From: Haemonchus contortus
Lineage: Eukaryota; Nematoda; Chromadorea; Rhabditida; Trichostrongylidae
Assembly (NCBI GenBank): GCA_000469685.2
Contig: LS997565.1
Location: 48,662,501 to 48,726,500 of the forward strand
Direction: 5' to 3'
DNA length: 64,000 nt
Positions 55,492 through 64,000 of this stretch are shown here, piece by piece (the first letter of the stretch is position 1; each line of letters begins with the position of its first letter). The position numbers and the translations under genes are program-made. Below the pieces are notes generated by a model that saw nothing but the letters and a program-made list of their open reading frames with translations, was not told the origin of the DNA and searched no databases.

Positions 55492-56103
55492 TTACGCAAA
55501 ATGAGTGGTTGGGCGCCTGGTCGTGAACTGCGACACGTTCCTTCTCTTGGTAACACGGTGAGGCAATGGGAACTTGATCTTCGAGTCGTGGAACATCTTG
55601 ACTCCAACCCTCTTGGTGTCAGCTGCCTTCACAGCCTGGACCTTAAGGATATGGATACGATCAGCCTGGGCACGATGACGAGCTCCCATATCCCTGTAGG
55701 CTTGAGTAACTGCTCCAGCCACGGTTACATCACGATACTCTCTGTACATATTGTGATGTCCAGTACGAGAATCGTATTTCAGCCATACACCGTAGTTTTT
55801 CACTGAACCGGCCTGCTTCTTGGGGAAGATCTTAAAGTAATAATCGTGATATCTATAGTTACAAACACAAAAACAAAGCTTCAATATGATAAATACCTGC
55901 TTACAAGACAGAATCTCGCCATTTGCCTTCTTCACTCGACGAAGCATGGAGACGAAGTACCAAAAACGAGACTTAGCAATAACATGATTGGAAGCGAAAA
56001 TTTGCATCTTCCAAATAGGGGTCACTGGCTCCTTTTCAGTTGGCAGCTTACGACCAACGACCATGTACTCCTTCAGAGTCTCTCCCAAAGCTTTTGTCGG
56101 CAT
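55492..56103 (-). CDS. rpl-20: 60S ribosomal protein L18a (eL20)
   Basis: Structural protein of the large ribosomal subunit. Two exons: 56103-55897 and 55830-55492, 181 aa (human L18a 176). It starts '[20 protein letters not shown]' and contains '[20 protein letters not shown]', '[20 protein letters not shown]', '[20 protein letters not shown]' and the end '[10 protein letters not shown]', all typical of the family. The 66-nt intron happens to be open in frame, but GTATTT and CTTTAAG mark it clearly, and without it the protein aligns without an insert. TTATTTAG and CTGTAAG acceptors lie just upstream of the ATG, suggesting SL trans-splicing. Downstream cyc-2 may share its transcript. Confidence 0.97.
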   Translation of the reverse strand: MPTKALGETLKEYMVVGRKLPTEKEPVTPIWKMQIFASNHVIAKSRFWYFVSMLRRVKKANGEILSCKQVFIILKLCFCVCNYRYHDYYFKIFPKKQAGSVKNYGVWLKYDSRTGHHNMYREYRDVTVAGAVTQAYRDMGARHRAQADRIHILKVQAVKAADTKRVGVKMFHDSKIKFPLPHRVTKRRNVSQFTTRRPTTHFA

Positions 56104-57064
56104 CTTACAGACTAAATAAGAAGTAGTATGGACGAAAATTACGAACAATTGAACAATTGGCCTAAAAACCTCTCGAAATTACAAGCTAAAGCGACGTGGA
56201 AGGGTAAGGAGCTATGGCAATCTCATTACAACATGATAAAAGTTTAAAACAAGAAGCTTTAATTAAAAAGTTGTAGGAAAGTTATTCTTCCCTCATACAC
56301 GCATCAAGATTGCGCGTAGTGTGTATATCTCAATGCTGAATCGTGTTGCGTGTATCACTACCGTAGTTTGCACGGAATCTATGTCAGCACACTTCATGTG
56401 CCAATTAGCACCACACTTGGCACGATCTTTGCTACCTGCATTTTTTTAGATCAGTATGGAACAACTTGTTTGGGAGATTGGGAACTTAACGGTTGCTAAG
56501 TGTTGCTACAGTTGTATAAGAGCTAGAAATTAATCAATGCTGTTAAGTACTATTATGTAACCGGAGTGTTTTGCGTTAAACGGGTTCCCTCCTTAGACCA
56601 CATTACCTGTTGCATTTTTCGTGGCTTTGTGTAAATATGAATAAGAAAAGCATTAATCGTAAGTAGGGCCTGTTGTGGAGGAATGCATATAATATAAGAA
56701 ATTCGTGAGTTCCCGATTAAGTATCGAGACCTTCAGAGATGTAGATCTAAGTTGTTTTATCACGAAATCCGTTGTCATTCGTTTGATAAGATTCACAGTG
56801 GGCTGACTATCTAGCTTTCCTCGGAAATGATCAGAAATATTGATCTTATCAGCAAAAAAGAGCTGGGCAATCAAGAAATTGGCTGTAAACAGTGGAATCT
56901 GTGGTTACACTGTGGTTTCCATTTCAATGAAACCATCAAAGATCCAATGAGATGTTGCTTTTTCCTGATGAAAACCTTAATTCCTATTTTTTTCGCTTTG
57001 CTCTAATAGGCTTATCAGGTACCTCGAACATTGCGATGACGGCTAATCTTGTTTTAGGGTCGGG
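56104..57064. other. Divergent promoter region, rpl-20 and ECSIT gene
   Basis: The gap is 961 bp between two start codons facing away from each other. It must hold both promoters. I see no specific element that I can name with confidence. Confidence 0.45.
57056..57057 (+). promoter_or_regulatory. Probable trans-splice acceptor of the ECSIT gene
   Basis: CTTGTTTTAG is followed by 7 nt and the ATG at 57065. Confidence 0.55.
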
Positions 57065-59593
57065 ATGATAGCTAGATATCGGGACATTGGTCGCTTCCTA
57101 CTTGAAGTATCCTGTAAATCATCGCAGCATTGTTCTATAGCTGGGGCTAGTTCAGCAGCAAAAGCTCACGAAGGAAGTCTCATACATGTAGAAGAACGAT
57201 TTCAAGCAGTTCCACCTCCAAAACGGAATAAAGAGTCTTTTATGGCTGCAATCGGTTAGTTTTTGTTCTACCTGTGTTCAAAATGTTCTGTAACTTAACA
57301 CATTGTGTTAAGGGGGAAGTGGCTGTCGGAAATTTCGCGATAGCCCAGGCTTCTCCCGGAGTTTTCTTTTCCGGGATCTTTCATGGGGCTCCTGTGTAAT
57401 GTAAGGACATTACCCAATGTAAGACGTATACGCACAATCTATCCGCCTACCTCTTCCCTGCTTATTCAACCACGTAATGGCTGAACTGTTTACCTATGTC
57501 TAACGCCTACTTCTAAACAAGTTCGAATCCGACCCTCCTGCCACTGAAACCCATCGAAACTTGGGTCAAGCGTTTACACATGGAGCCCCTTCCAAGAGGT
57601 TCCGTGCTCACCTGGTTCCAACGCTTCATACTTTGCAACAAAAAGAACGAGGATGAAGCTCGATCTGGCCATCCGATTGTGGTGTTGCATGGAATCCCCT
57701 AATATTACGCTCCTACACCTGAATAGAGCTCTTTCCTAATAAGTCTGTGGGAGCTTCCAGGAAGTTACAGTAGAAATCTGGGTGATTAAGGTTTTCTATT
57801 TACTTTCCGCGTAACCTAATATTGATGTGGGCTAAGAATCAATGTTTTTTTGAACCAATGTAATTTACCGTTATTTCAGCCAACTTCAGGGAAAGCAAGC
57901 CACGGGGACATGTGGAATTTATTACCACTGCTTTAAAATATTTGAAGGAATATGGTATACATAAAGATCTCGATGTGTACAAAGCTTTACTGAATATTTT
58001 CCCGAAAGGAAAAATGATTCCCCAGAATACCTTTCAAGTGGGTTTTCAGCTTGATTTTTTGTTTGTTGATTTCATCTTTCGAGTTTCTAATAACATACAA
58101 TTCAGAGGATATTTTTACACTTTCCAGTGCAGCAAAACTGCTGTGTCAAAGTTCTGGATGAAATGGAATGGCATGGTCAGTAAGTAGGATCTTTTTTTCG
58201 CGAGGAGCGATTTTCTATTCGCAAAAAAAATAAAGCTATAAGATGTTCTCTTTTAAAATGAACCGTAAATTTTACAGGCGTACATCCAGACAAGGAAATC
58301 CACGATATCGTGGTAAATGCTTTCGGTGAATGGAATTTCGCTACACGCAAGGTTAGTTTTTTTTTTGAGTGTTGCTTCTCGCATGTGATCACGTTTACCT
58401 GATGGCACATCAGATTACTTTTCCAGATTAAACGGATGCTTTACTGGATGCCAAAGCTACGGTATTCGAATAAGTACCTAGACCGGCGTATTGTAGAAGG
58501 TAGTGGATCCCGATTTTGATTTTTGCGAGTTTTTTTTTCTTTCAAGTTTTAATGGAGACCATGTATGAGTACGATTTACCAATGCTGTTTGTTTGACCAA
58601 TTTCCGGCCCGTGTACGTTCTTGATCTTTTATCATTTCGTTTGTTATTGATCCACACACACTACTCTTCCAGGTAAATCACTGACTGCAGCCGAGCTTGC
58701 CGGCGTTGCTTTGAAAATGATGTGTCCTGACCCTGGTACTGCTATATCGTTAACGAGGGTGAGGTTCTTCGATCATCGATCTAACCAATACCAAGCGTTT
58801 TAGCTAGATACTCACCAACAGTCGTTATGAAAGAGTCCTTGAAGTCCTAGAAACTGCCTAATAGGCTTGACTCATAAGCAAGTTATGTAGGAAACGCAGG
58901 TAATTCGATATGTTTAGATAGCACCCACTGAAACTGAAAAGGATGCCTGGCTTGCTTTTGCCCAAAGTCATATTCAAAAGAATTTAATTCGAGATCTTCC
59001 TGAGGATACAGAGGTTAGTGATTTAGCACCATGATTACCAGATTAGCAGCAGTTTGTAAATAATCCGTTGAAGGTGTTCATTGACGGTCCCCACACTGTG
59101 TACGTGATGGAACACCAAGTACAATACATAACAATGACATGCACACCACTTTATCCTCCAGGCGACGAATTCAAACACGAAACGGTACGAGAGTAATAAG
59201 TTTGACCTTTCAAAAGCCCATTCACCTGATCTCTGCTGTCATACAGTTCGAAGAGGACTTCTCTCACTGGTTCACAGAATGGAAAAATGAACGATACGAA
59301 AGGAAGACCTCAGTTCACGAACAAAAGCACGAAACAATTCTTGCCCTTGGTGCAATGCACAGGTATGAGTAATTCTTCAGGGAATTTCGTAGAAAACTTA
59401 TGTTGCAGTTGCAATGGGCATTGTCTCAGTGACAGAACTAGGTTTGAAAAAAACGTGATTTTTTAGAAATGACAACAAAACAGCATCGTTATGGTTGGAG
59501 CGTCTGCAACAGGAAAACCCGAACTTGTCAAGTTTAAGACCTCGACTGAGGCTTGATCGAGGCGTTGAATATTCTGCTGAAGCTCAGCTATGA
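57065..59593 (+). CDS. ecsit: ECSIT homologue (complex I assembly / Toll-BMP signalling)
   Basis: ECSIT proteins act in the mitochondrion in complex I assembly, and in the cytosol and nucleus in Toll and BMP signalling in animals. Ten exons: 57065-57254, 57880-58037, 58106-58175, 58278-58351, 58427-58499, 58673-58758, 58918-59013, 59047-59184, 59247-59362, 59467-59593, 375 aa with every phase agreeing. Recognition: 'RGHVEFITTALKYLKEYGIH', 'DLDVYKALLNIFPKGKMIP', 'RIFLHFPVQQNCCVKVLDEM', 'GVALKMMCPDPG', 'VFIDGPHTVYVM' and 'ILALGAM' follow the human order. The N-terminus (MIARYRDIGRFLLEV) is Arg-rich without acidic clusters and could be a mitochondrial presequence. The exon 8 start could be three bases later (CAG repeat). 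AATAAA lies at 59625. Confidence 0.93.
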
Positions 59594-60764
59594 TTAGTAT
59601 CAAATTATGAAGAAATGGATTATTAATAAATTATTAGGATTGTAACGTATTTTTGAATTTCAAGGGTGGCTTCACCTTTTAGGTACAGAGAACTATCGTT
59701 CGCGATGAAAAACTTTTCCTCGTTATCAGAGCGCCCCTCTAAAATAAATGTGGTTCGGTGCCGAACTATAAATGCGTTAGCGTCCGAGGGGTACCGAAGA
59801 TGTTTGTGATGGAAAACGTTGTTTTCCTAGCTGAGCGGTGCAGAGCTATTTCATAGTAATGACAACAACACTGGGAAGGATAGAGATGAAAAGTATCGCA
59901 AAACAACCTAGAACGACGAAGGGCAGGTGAGCGAAAATACTATGAAAATAAGGGGATTACCAAAAGAAAGCGAGCAAAATACATTGGAAGGCAAGACCGT
60001 ACCCAAATGAAACTATCAAGCATAAACGTTAAAAGCTGTAGCATTATGTGATAGGTAGAACATGCACATATAACGCTCGAAAAATTCATTTGAAAATTTC
60101 TCGAAAAATCGAAACATCATTCAAGAATTTTATTGTGACCTGTAAAGGATCGATCGATGACCGGGGCAGAGTCGTGCCACCTGGTTAACACTGAACAGTG
60201 TAAGCGAGGTCTGGAAATCGATGCAAAATTGGAAAGCCCAACTAGACCTACAGTCTTAAGAAAACCCCCATGTAAGTAGTACGAGGACTGACATTCAGTT
60301 TCACGAAGAATGATGTTTTTGGCATACCCACATAAGGTCGAACTCTTTCAATAACCCATCCACGTTTGAGGTAATCTAGATATACGGCCAGCGCTGGCAA
60401 CGAAAGATTGAAGTTGCTTCTATATCGAAACTTTATAAAATAATATTAATCAATAGTAAATATTGTTAGATACAAGTTTACCTGATCAGAAAACATGTAC
60501 AACGCATGGATATACGCGTTCAGGGTGCATGACACTGAAAAGTTTACATAGGGTAAGGAAAGACAAGAACAGACGAACAACTGGCTTGCTTTCCTGTTTT
60601 CCGAAGTTTTGTGAGAGGAATGGGACTATTTTTATGGACAACTGACGCAAATTTCTTTGAGAATATGAAAGACAATATGTTATATACTGGTAATCTATAC
60701 ATACAACTCAATGTGTAAACATCATGTACAATTTCGGCAAGTCTCCGAAGGTGATGAGGTTGTC
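59594..60764. other. Tail-to-tail intergenic, ECSIT gene and SGF29 gene
   Basis: This holds the 3' ends of both genes: AATAAA at 59625-59630 for the plus-strand gene, and the 3' end of the minus-strand gene. I see no other gene. Confidence 0.45.
59625..59630 (+). terminator. Poly(A) signal of the ECSIT gene
   Basis: AATAAA lies 32 nt after the stop codon, in an AT-rich context. Confidence 0.65.
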
Positions 60765-62405
60765 TCATGCCTTAGTATTTTTACCCTTCACCTCCTTGTA
60801 TGACACGACGTATCGCTGCGGTATCGGCAGCGGAGGAGAGTATCCATTGCTATAGGTAGGGTCTTCAAAAGCAACCAAATAATCATCAGTAGCAAGTTGG
60901 GGAACTTTCTGCACAACTCCTGAAATAACTTGTAATGCAACAAGACCACAATCAAGATGAAAAAACGAAGTTCAATGCTGCCCACGGGAGCTAGATCTCA
61001 ACAACATGTGACCACGTTCCTAGGAAAGTTTCAAAAAAGAGCAGAAATGACCAGGGTTGGAAGCGAATATAACGCAGTCGGTTGTGCAGATTGTGGAATA
61101 ATCACAAGAACCTTTCAGTGCCATGATAAGGGTATACTGTTTCAAGTTGATGTTCTGTTAACTGCTGTTATTTCGCCGCAGTACAAATTCCGAAAGTCTG
61201 ACAGGGTTGGCGATTTATGGACAAAACTTAAGGCTCAAACGGGACTCGAATCCGTACTTGTCCTTTCTGGGCACCGTGCTCTACTGTATACATTACTGTG
61301 TATACTCTGTGACATCTTTATAAGCGAATACTCTTACCTTTATAGAAGCATGTAGTTTGTGGATATAGTGCTAGAACGATTGCCTCGAGAGGAAATAATG
61401 CATGAGCATCTCTTTCAGGATCAGCTCTCCATTTCGGTAGAGGGATGAGGCGACGCCGAGCTATTGTGAGCCGAACCTACATATGCTCGCCATTAAATAC
61501 TGTTCTGAAAAAGAAGTAAAAACATACCACCTTTTGCTCATCGTCGACATCCTTCACATCATATCGACCTGTAGGGCTGACCGCAACGACCTGAATTTTT
61601 GAAAATTTCGATTCTAAAGTTGCCGATCCATAAGTGGTTGAAGGATCCGTTGGTCAAACAAATGGCTTTATGACATTAAATAAGAGAAATGAGTCGAATG
61701 AAAGATCTATCAGCGAAATACCTCTGCTAGTATCCAATTTTCGTCAACGTAGGCAGCGACGGAATCACCTGACTTGAGAGGCATAGTCTCAGGAATAGCA
61801 ATGGCTCCAACGAAAGGTGGTGGGAAACCGTCCACACCACCAACAAAGAGTGGTAACGATGTCCCCTGAACATAAGAAGGACTCCTCTGAAACTTAAAAG
61901 GCAGTTTTTGGTAAAGATAAAAAATATAAATTTGGAAAGAGAGCAGCTCTCATTACCTGTAAATTGATCAACTGCATCAAAGCATGCCTTTTCAAGTGCG
62001 TCTTCATCTTACTTCTAAACTCAGATTTGCGTATCCTTTCAATCTCACTGAGAAGCCTTCTGTAGTTGCACCATTTCAAAAATTAGATGGGTAATTCTGC
62101 AGTTAACTCACCTGATGTATTCCCCTTCGCTTTCACAGGCTTTCAACAGTGTTTGGTACAGGGCGAGTACTTTGGGCTTGTTCTTGTGACATAGTATTCC
62201 GCCTTTCTCAGTGTACGACTGTAGGGCTTCGAGGGCCTCGTTGACGCGATCTTTTCGGGAGCGAACGTGCACTAACTGAAAAGAATCGTGCAGGTAAGAA
62301 ACTAATGATTTCTAAAATCTGCGTTACCTTTCTGTGGATATCACCAATGGGGTTTGTCTTCTTATCAGATGTATACTCCTCATCGCTCTTCTTGTGCCTG
62401 ACCAT
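60765..62405 (-). CDS. sgf29: SGF29 homologue, SAGA subunit with tandem Tudor domain
   Basis: SGF29 reads H3K4me2/3 and anchors the SAGA/ATAC histone acetyltransferase on chromatin. Seven exons: 62405-62328, 62275-62112, 62059-61957, 61865-61722, 61590-61531, 61476-61338, 60919-60765, 280 aa (human 293), all phases agreeing. The N-terminal half is a helical, charged linker ('VNEALEALQSYTEKGG', 'LLSEIERIRKSEF'). The C-terminal SGF29 domain has 'SGDSVAAYVDENWILAEV', 'TGRYDVKDVDDEQ' (the acidic residues expected to hold the H3 N-terminus), 'RRRLIPLPKWRADPERD', 'VLALYPQTTCFYKGVV' and 'YLVAFEDPTYSNGYSPPLPI'. The aromatic residues expected in the methyl-lysine pocket (Tyr/Tyr/Phe) are present. It is convergent with the ECSIT gene. 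An SL-type acceptor at 62419-62420 precedes the ATG. Confidence 0.94.
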
Positions 62406-62418
62406 TTATCGATATTGA

Positions 62419-62420
62419 CT
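62419..62420 (-). promoter_or_regulatory. Probable trans-splice acceptor of the SGF29 gene
   Basis: The minus strand reads TTTGTACTTCTAG, then 13 nt, then the ATG at 62405. Confidence 0.5.
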
Positions 62421-62996
62421 AGAAGTACAAAGTTGTTACCGGAAGTCACTTCCTTTACACTCTGGACTGAAACGTAGACTCAAGTGAAAATTGGAAATTG
62501 AAGGGGAGAAGTCATAAAACAGAGTACAAGGAGGCAGTTATAAGCATGCTGCCACTATTATTCATAGAAATTTAAAGTCATATCAGAAGAAAGATGCTGA
62601 AGACGTGCTTCCAGACGGCCCCTCCCCATCTGCAATTGTTTGAGCATGAACAATGACTGCTTCAAACTTTGCAAGGTGCGAATTTGCACAAGATCAGTTG
62701 AGGAAAAAAGCACTAATTCCTACTTTCTTCTACGTTATGTACTATGCTGTTTATATTTTTTTAGCTAAAATACAAGATAGTCGGTGAATTTCTCAGATTC
62801 GCACGAGTTAGAACCCTATTCTCGAAGCTAGATTGCTTTTACTATAAAAAAATCCCATAATGACAGATTCTATGCTCATGAATGACTCTGCACTTTAGAC
62901 ACCGAAATCCATGATTTCAAATCTTTGAATATTTCCTATTTGCACAACCTTTCATAAAAAATTGAAATATCATGTATGTAAAACCAAAGGGGGACG

Positions 62997-63241
62997 GTCA
63001 AGTCGTGCGTCCGAGGGTGCGCGCGGCAAATTGCGCGGCGAAACCCATACCTATTCTGACGACTTTAGCGCATATTATTTGGACCCATTTTCGAGGTATA
63101 GTAGAATAGTAGGATCAGCTGACCTTACTAATCCACCTTACTTCAGGTTTGGTCCCCCATGATAGGCGCCGGAGTCGTCCAAATTCGCCACGAACTTCAC
63201 CGCGCAATTTGCCGCGCGTACCCTCGGACGCACGACTTGAC
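62997..63241. mobile_element. Palindromic MITE, family B (copy 2)
   Basis: About 245 bp with inverted ends GTCAAGTCGTGCGTCCGAGG, then 'GTGCGCGCGGCAAATTGCGC', mirrored at the right end. The centre 'CCTTACTAATCCACCTTACT' matches 'CCTACTAATCTACTTAACT' of the copy at 33413-33650. The outermost 20 bp differ between the two copies while the inner parts agree. Confidence 0.82.
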
Positions 63242-63744
63242 ACACACCCAAAACCAAAAAGGAATTTGGTAGTGGCTTGCAAAGCGTTGCACTTATTGAT
63301 CGAGTAGCAGCGGCGCACAGTATTCATACTAGAGCGCGCTTCCTTCCTTATAACGAGAGGCACCTACTACCTACTTTACAGCCTATTAGCCAGTTACCGA
63401 ATCATGTTATATGATACAGTAGTCTGAGCTGTAGGTCCCTAATCGAATGTCCAGCTCAACTAGCAGAAAGAAAAATCAGAAAAGTCAGGGCATCTTCGTC
63501 CAGTCTCCTTGGCGAAAACCTTCTTTAATGCGCCGGATAAGTGGAGGCTTTTCCCTGTCGTAGGTGATTGCTAAACTACAAAAATCAGTCGGCCAAAAGC
63601 TTCCTTCTGTTTGTAGCCGTCGATTTGGAAAAGTAGACGTCGATGGCGTATCAGCGCTGCTAGGGAGGCGAAGAGTAGTATCGGTTTTGTATAATCGATT
63701 TGCCGCGCGCGGCAGTTCGCGGACCATTCGCTCCCGTTATTACA

Positions 63745-63925
63745 GTTCTACCGTAATTCATACAGCTCAATCGACATGCGTTTAATATTTTTGGCATAAT
63801 TCTACTGCTAGTTATTTTGTTCCGGTATTTCTTACTTGCTGCTGCATTCTGCTACAGCCCTTCGCGCGCGGCGTCTCTCTCGCAGCGACGCGACAATTTC
63901 GATCCTACTGCACCACATTCCCGTT
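63745..63925 (-). repeat. Dispersed repeat, family C (copy 2)
   Basis: It shares 'CATACAGCTCAATCG', 'CTGCTGCATTCTGCTA', 'CTTCGCGCGCGGCGTCTCTC' and 'GATCCTACTGCACCACATTC' in order with 23760-24005. The frame that is open in copy 1 has several stops here. Confidence 0.65.
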
Positions 63926-64000
63926 GCTACAACGTATGGCACTCCTCGGTGATCGGATACAGTGTGCGCTTTCACCATCTTGGGTTCAAATATAGTCATG

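Larger units (their letters stand above)
62406..64000. other. Repeat-r3ich interval at the window end, no gene
   Basis: It holds the 5' flank of the SGF29 gene, the palindromic MITE copy 2 (62997-63241) and the family C repeat copy 2 (63745-63925). Open frames here fall in or next to the repeats and match no family I know. Confidence 0.45.

Noticed and set aside
55831..55896. Reading rpl-20 as one uninterrupted frame
   Set aside because: The 66-nt segment has clear donor and acceptor signals and encodes an insert absent from all L18a proteins; it is an intron that happens to be open.
61130..61150. piRNA (21U-RNA) promoter motif CTGTTTCA
   Set aside because: C. elegans 21U genes cluster on chromosome IV, so I looked for it, but a single match in 64 kb is expected by chance.
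60957..61355. 132-codon plus-strand open frame
   Set aside because: It is antisense to intron 6 and the end of exon 6 of the SGF29 gene, where a clear multi-exon minus-strand gene already explains the sequence. No family match.
1..64000. CRISPR arrays, bacterial operons or plasmid features
   Set aside because: The window is plainly eukaryotic (spliced genes, SL-type acceptors), and the only short tandem repeat is the octamer minisatellite near 47.6 kb.

Overview
This is eukaryotic DNA from a nematode, most probably a rhabditid/strongylid-type (clade V) worm. The signs are: many short GT-AG introns with TTTCAG-like acceptors; start codons sitting 1-20 nt after an unpaired splice acceptor, which is the mark of spliced-leader trans-splicing; a Tc3-type transposon; tRNA-derived SINEs; and proteins closest to Caenorhabditis families. 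From memory, the C. elegans relatives of the seven recognised genes (skih-2, catp-8, mbf-1, cyc-2.1, rpl-20, the ECSIT homologue Y17G9B.5 and the SGF29 homologue Y17G9B.8) all lie on chromosome IV, so the window looks like a piece of the matching ancestral linkage group. I cannot name the species.

Layout. 1-12.7 kb is gene-poor: SINE remnants, a 4-kb fold-back (inverted repeat) carrying a nested MITE, a 0.2-kb hairpin, and one small gene for a secreted-looking Gly/Tyr-rich peptide (11.2-11.5 kb, minus). 12.7-37.0 kb is skih-2 (minus, 31 exons, 1284 codons, frame closes exactly). Its 12.1-kb intron 23 holds two genes on the opposite strand: a secreted MAM/Thr-rich protein and, 92 bp downstream, a second MAM protein. 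That intron also holds a decayed Tc3-like transposon, SINEs and an inverted copy of a MAM exon. 37.9-46.7 kb is catp-8 (minus, 29 exons, 1179 codons), a P5A-type ATPase. 46.7-51.0 kb has no gene I can support (SINEs, a minisatellite). 51.0-53.0 kb is mbf-1 (plus). 53.8-54.3 kb is an unrecognised three-exon candidate gene (plus). 54.6-56.1 kb holds cyc-2 and rpl-20 (both minus). 57.1-59.6 kb is an ECSIT homologue (plus) and 60.8-62.4 kb an SGF29 homologue (minus), arranged tail to tail. 62.4-64.0 kb holds repeats only.

The recognised genes are housekeeping genes: cytoplasmic RNA decay (Ski2), ER membrane-protein quality control (P5A ATPase), transcription co-activation (MBF1, SGF29), the ribosome (eL20) and the mitochondrion (cytochrome c, ECSIT). 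They share a neighbourhood, not a pathway. The unusual material is between and inside them: nested opposite-strand genes with operon-like spacing, repeated inverted partial duplications of local sequence, and several nested mobile elements whose target-site duplications or empty sites can be read directly. Exon borders were placed by hand from splice signals, reading-frame phase and family similarity; nothing was confirmed with transcripts.
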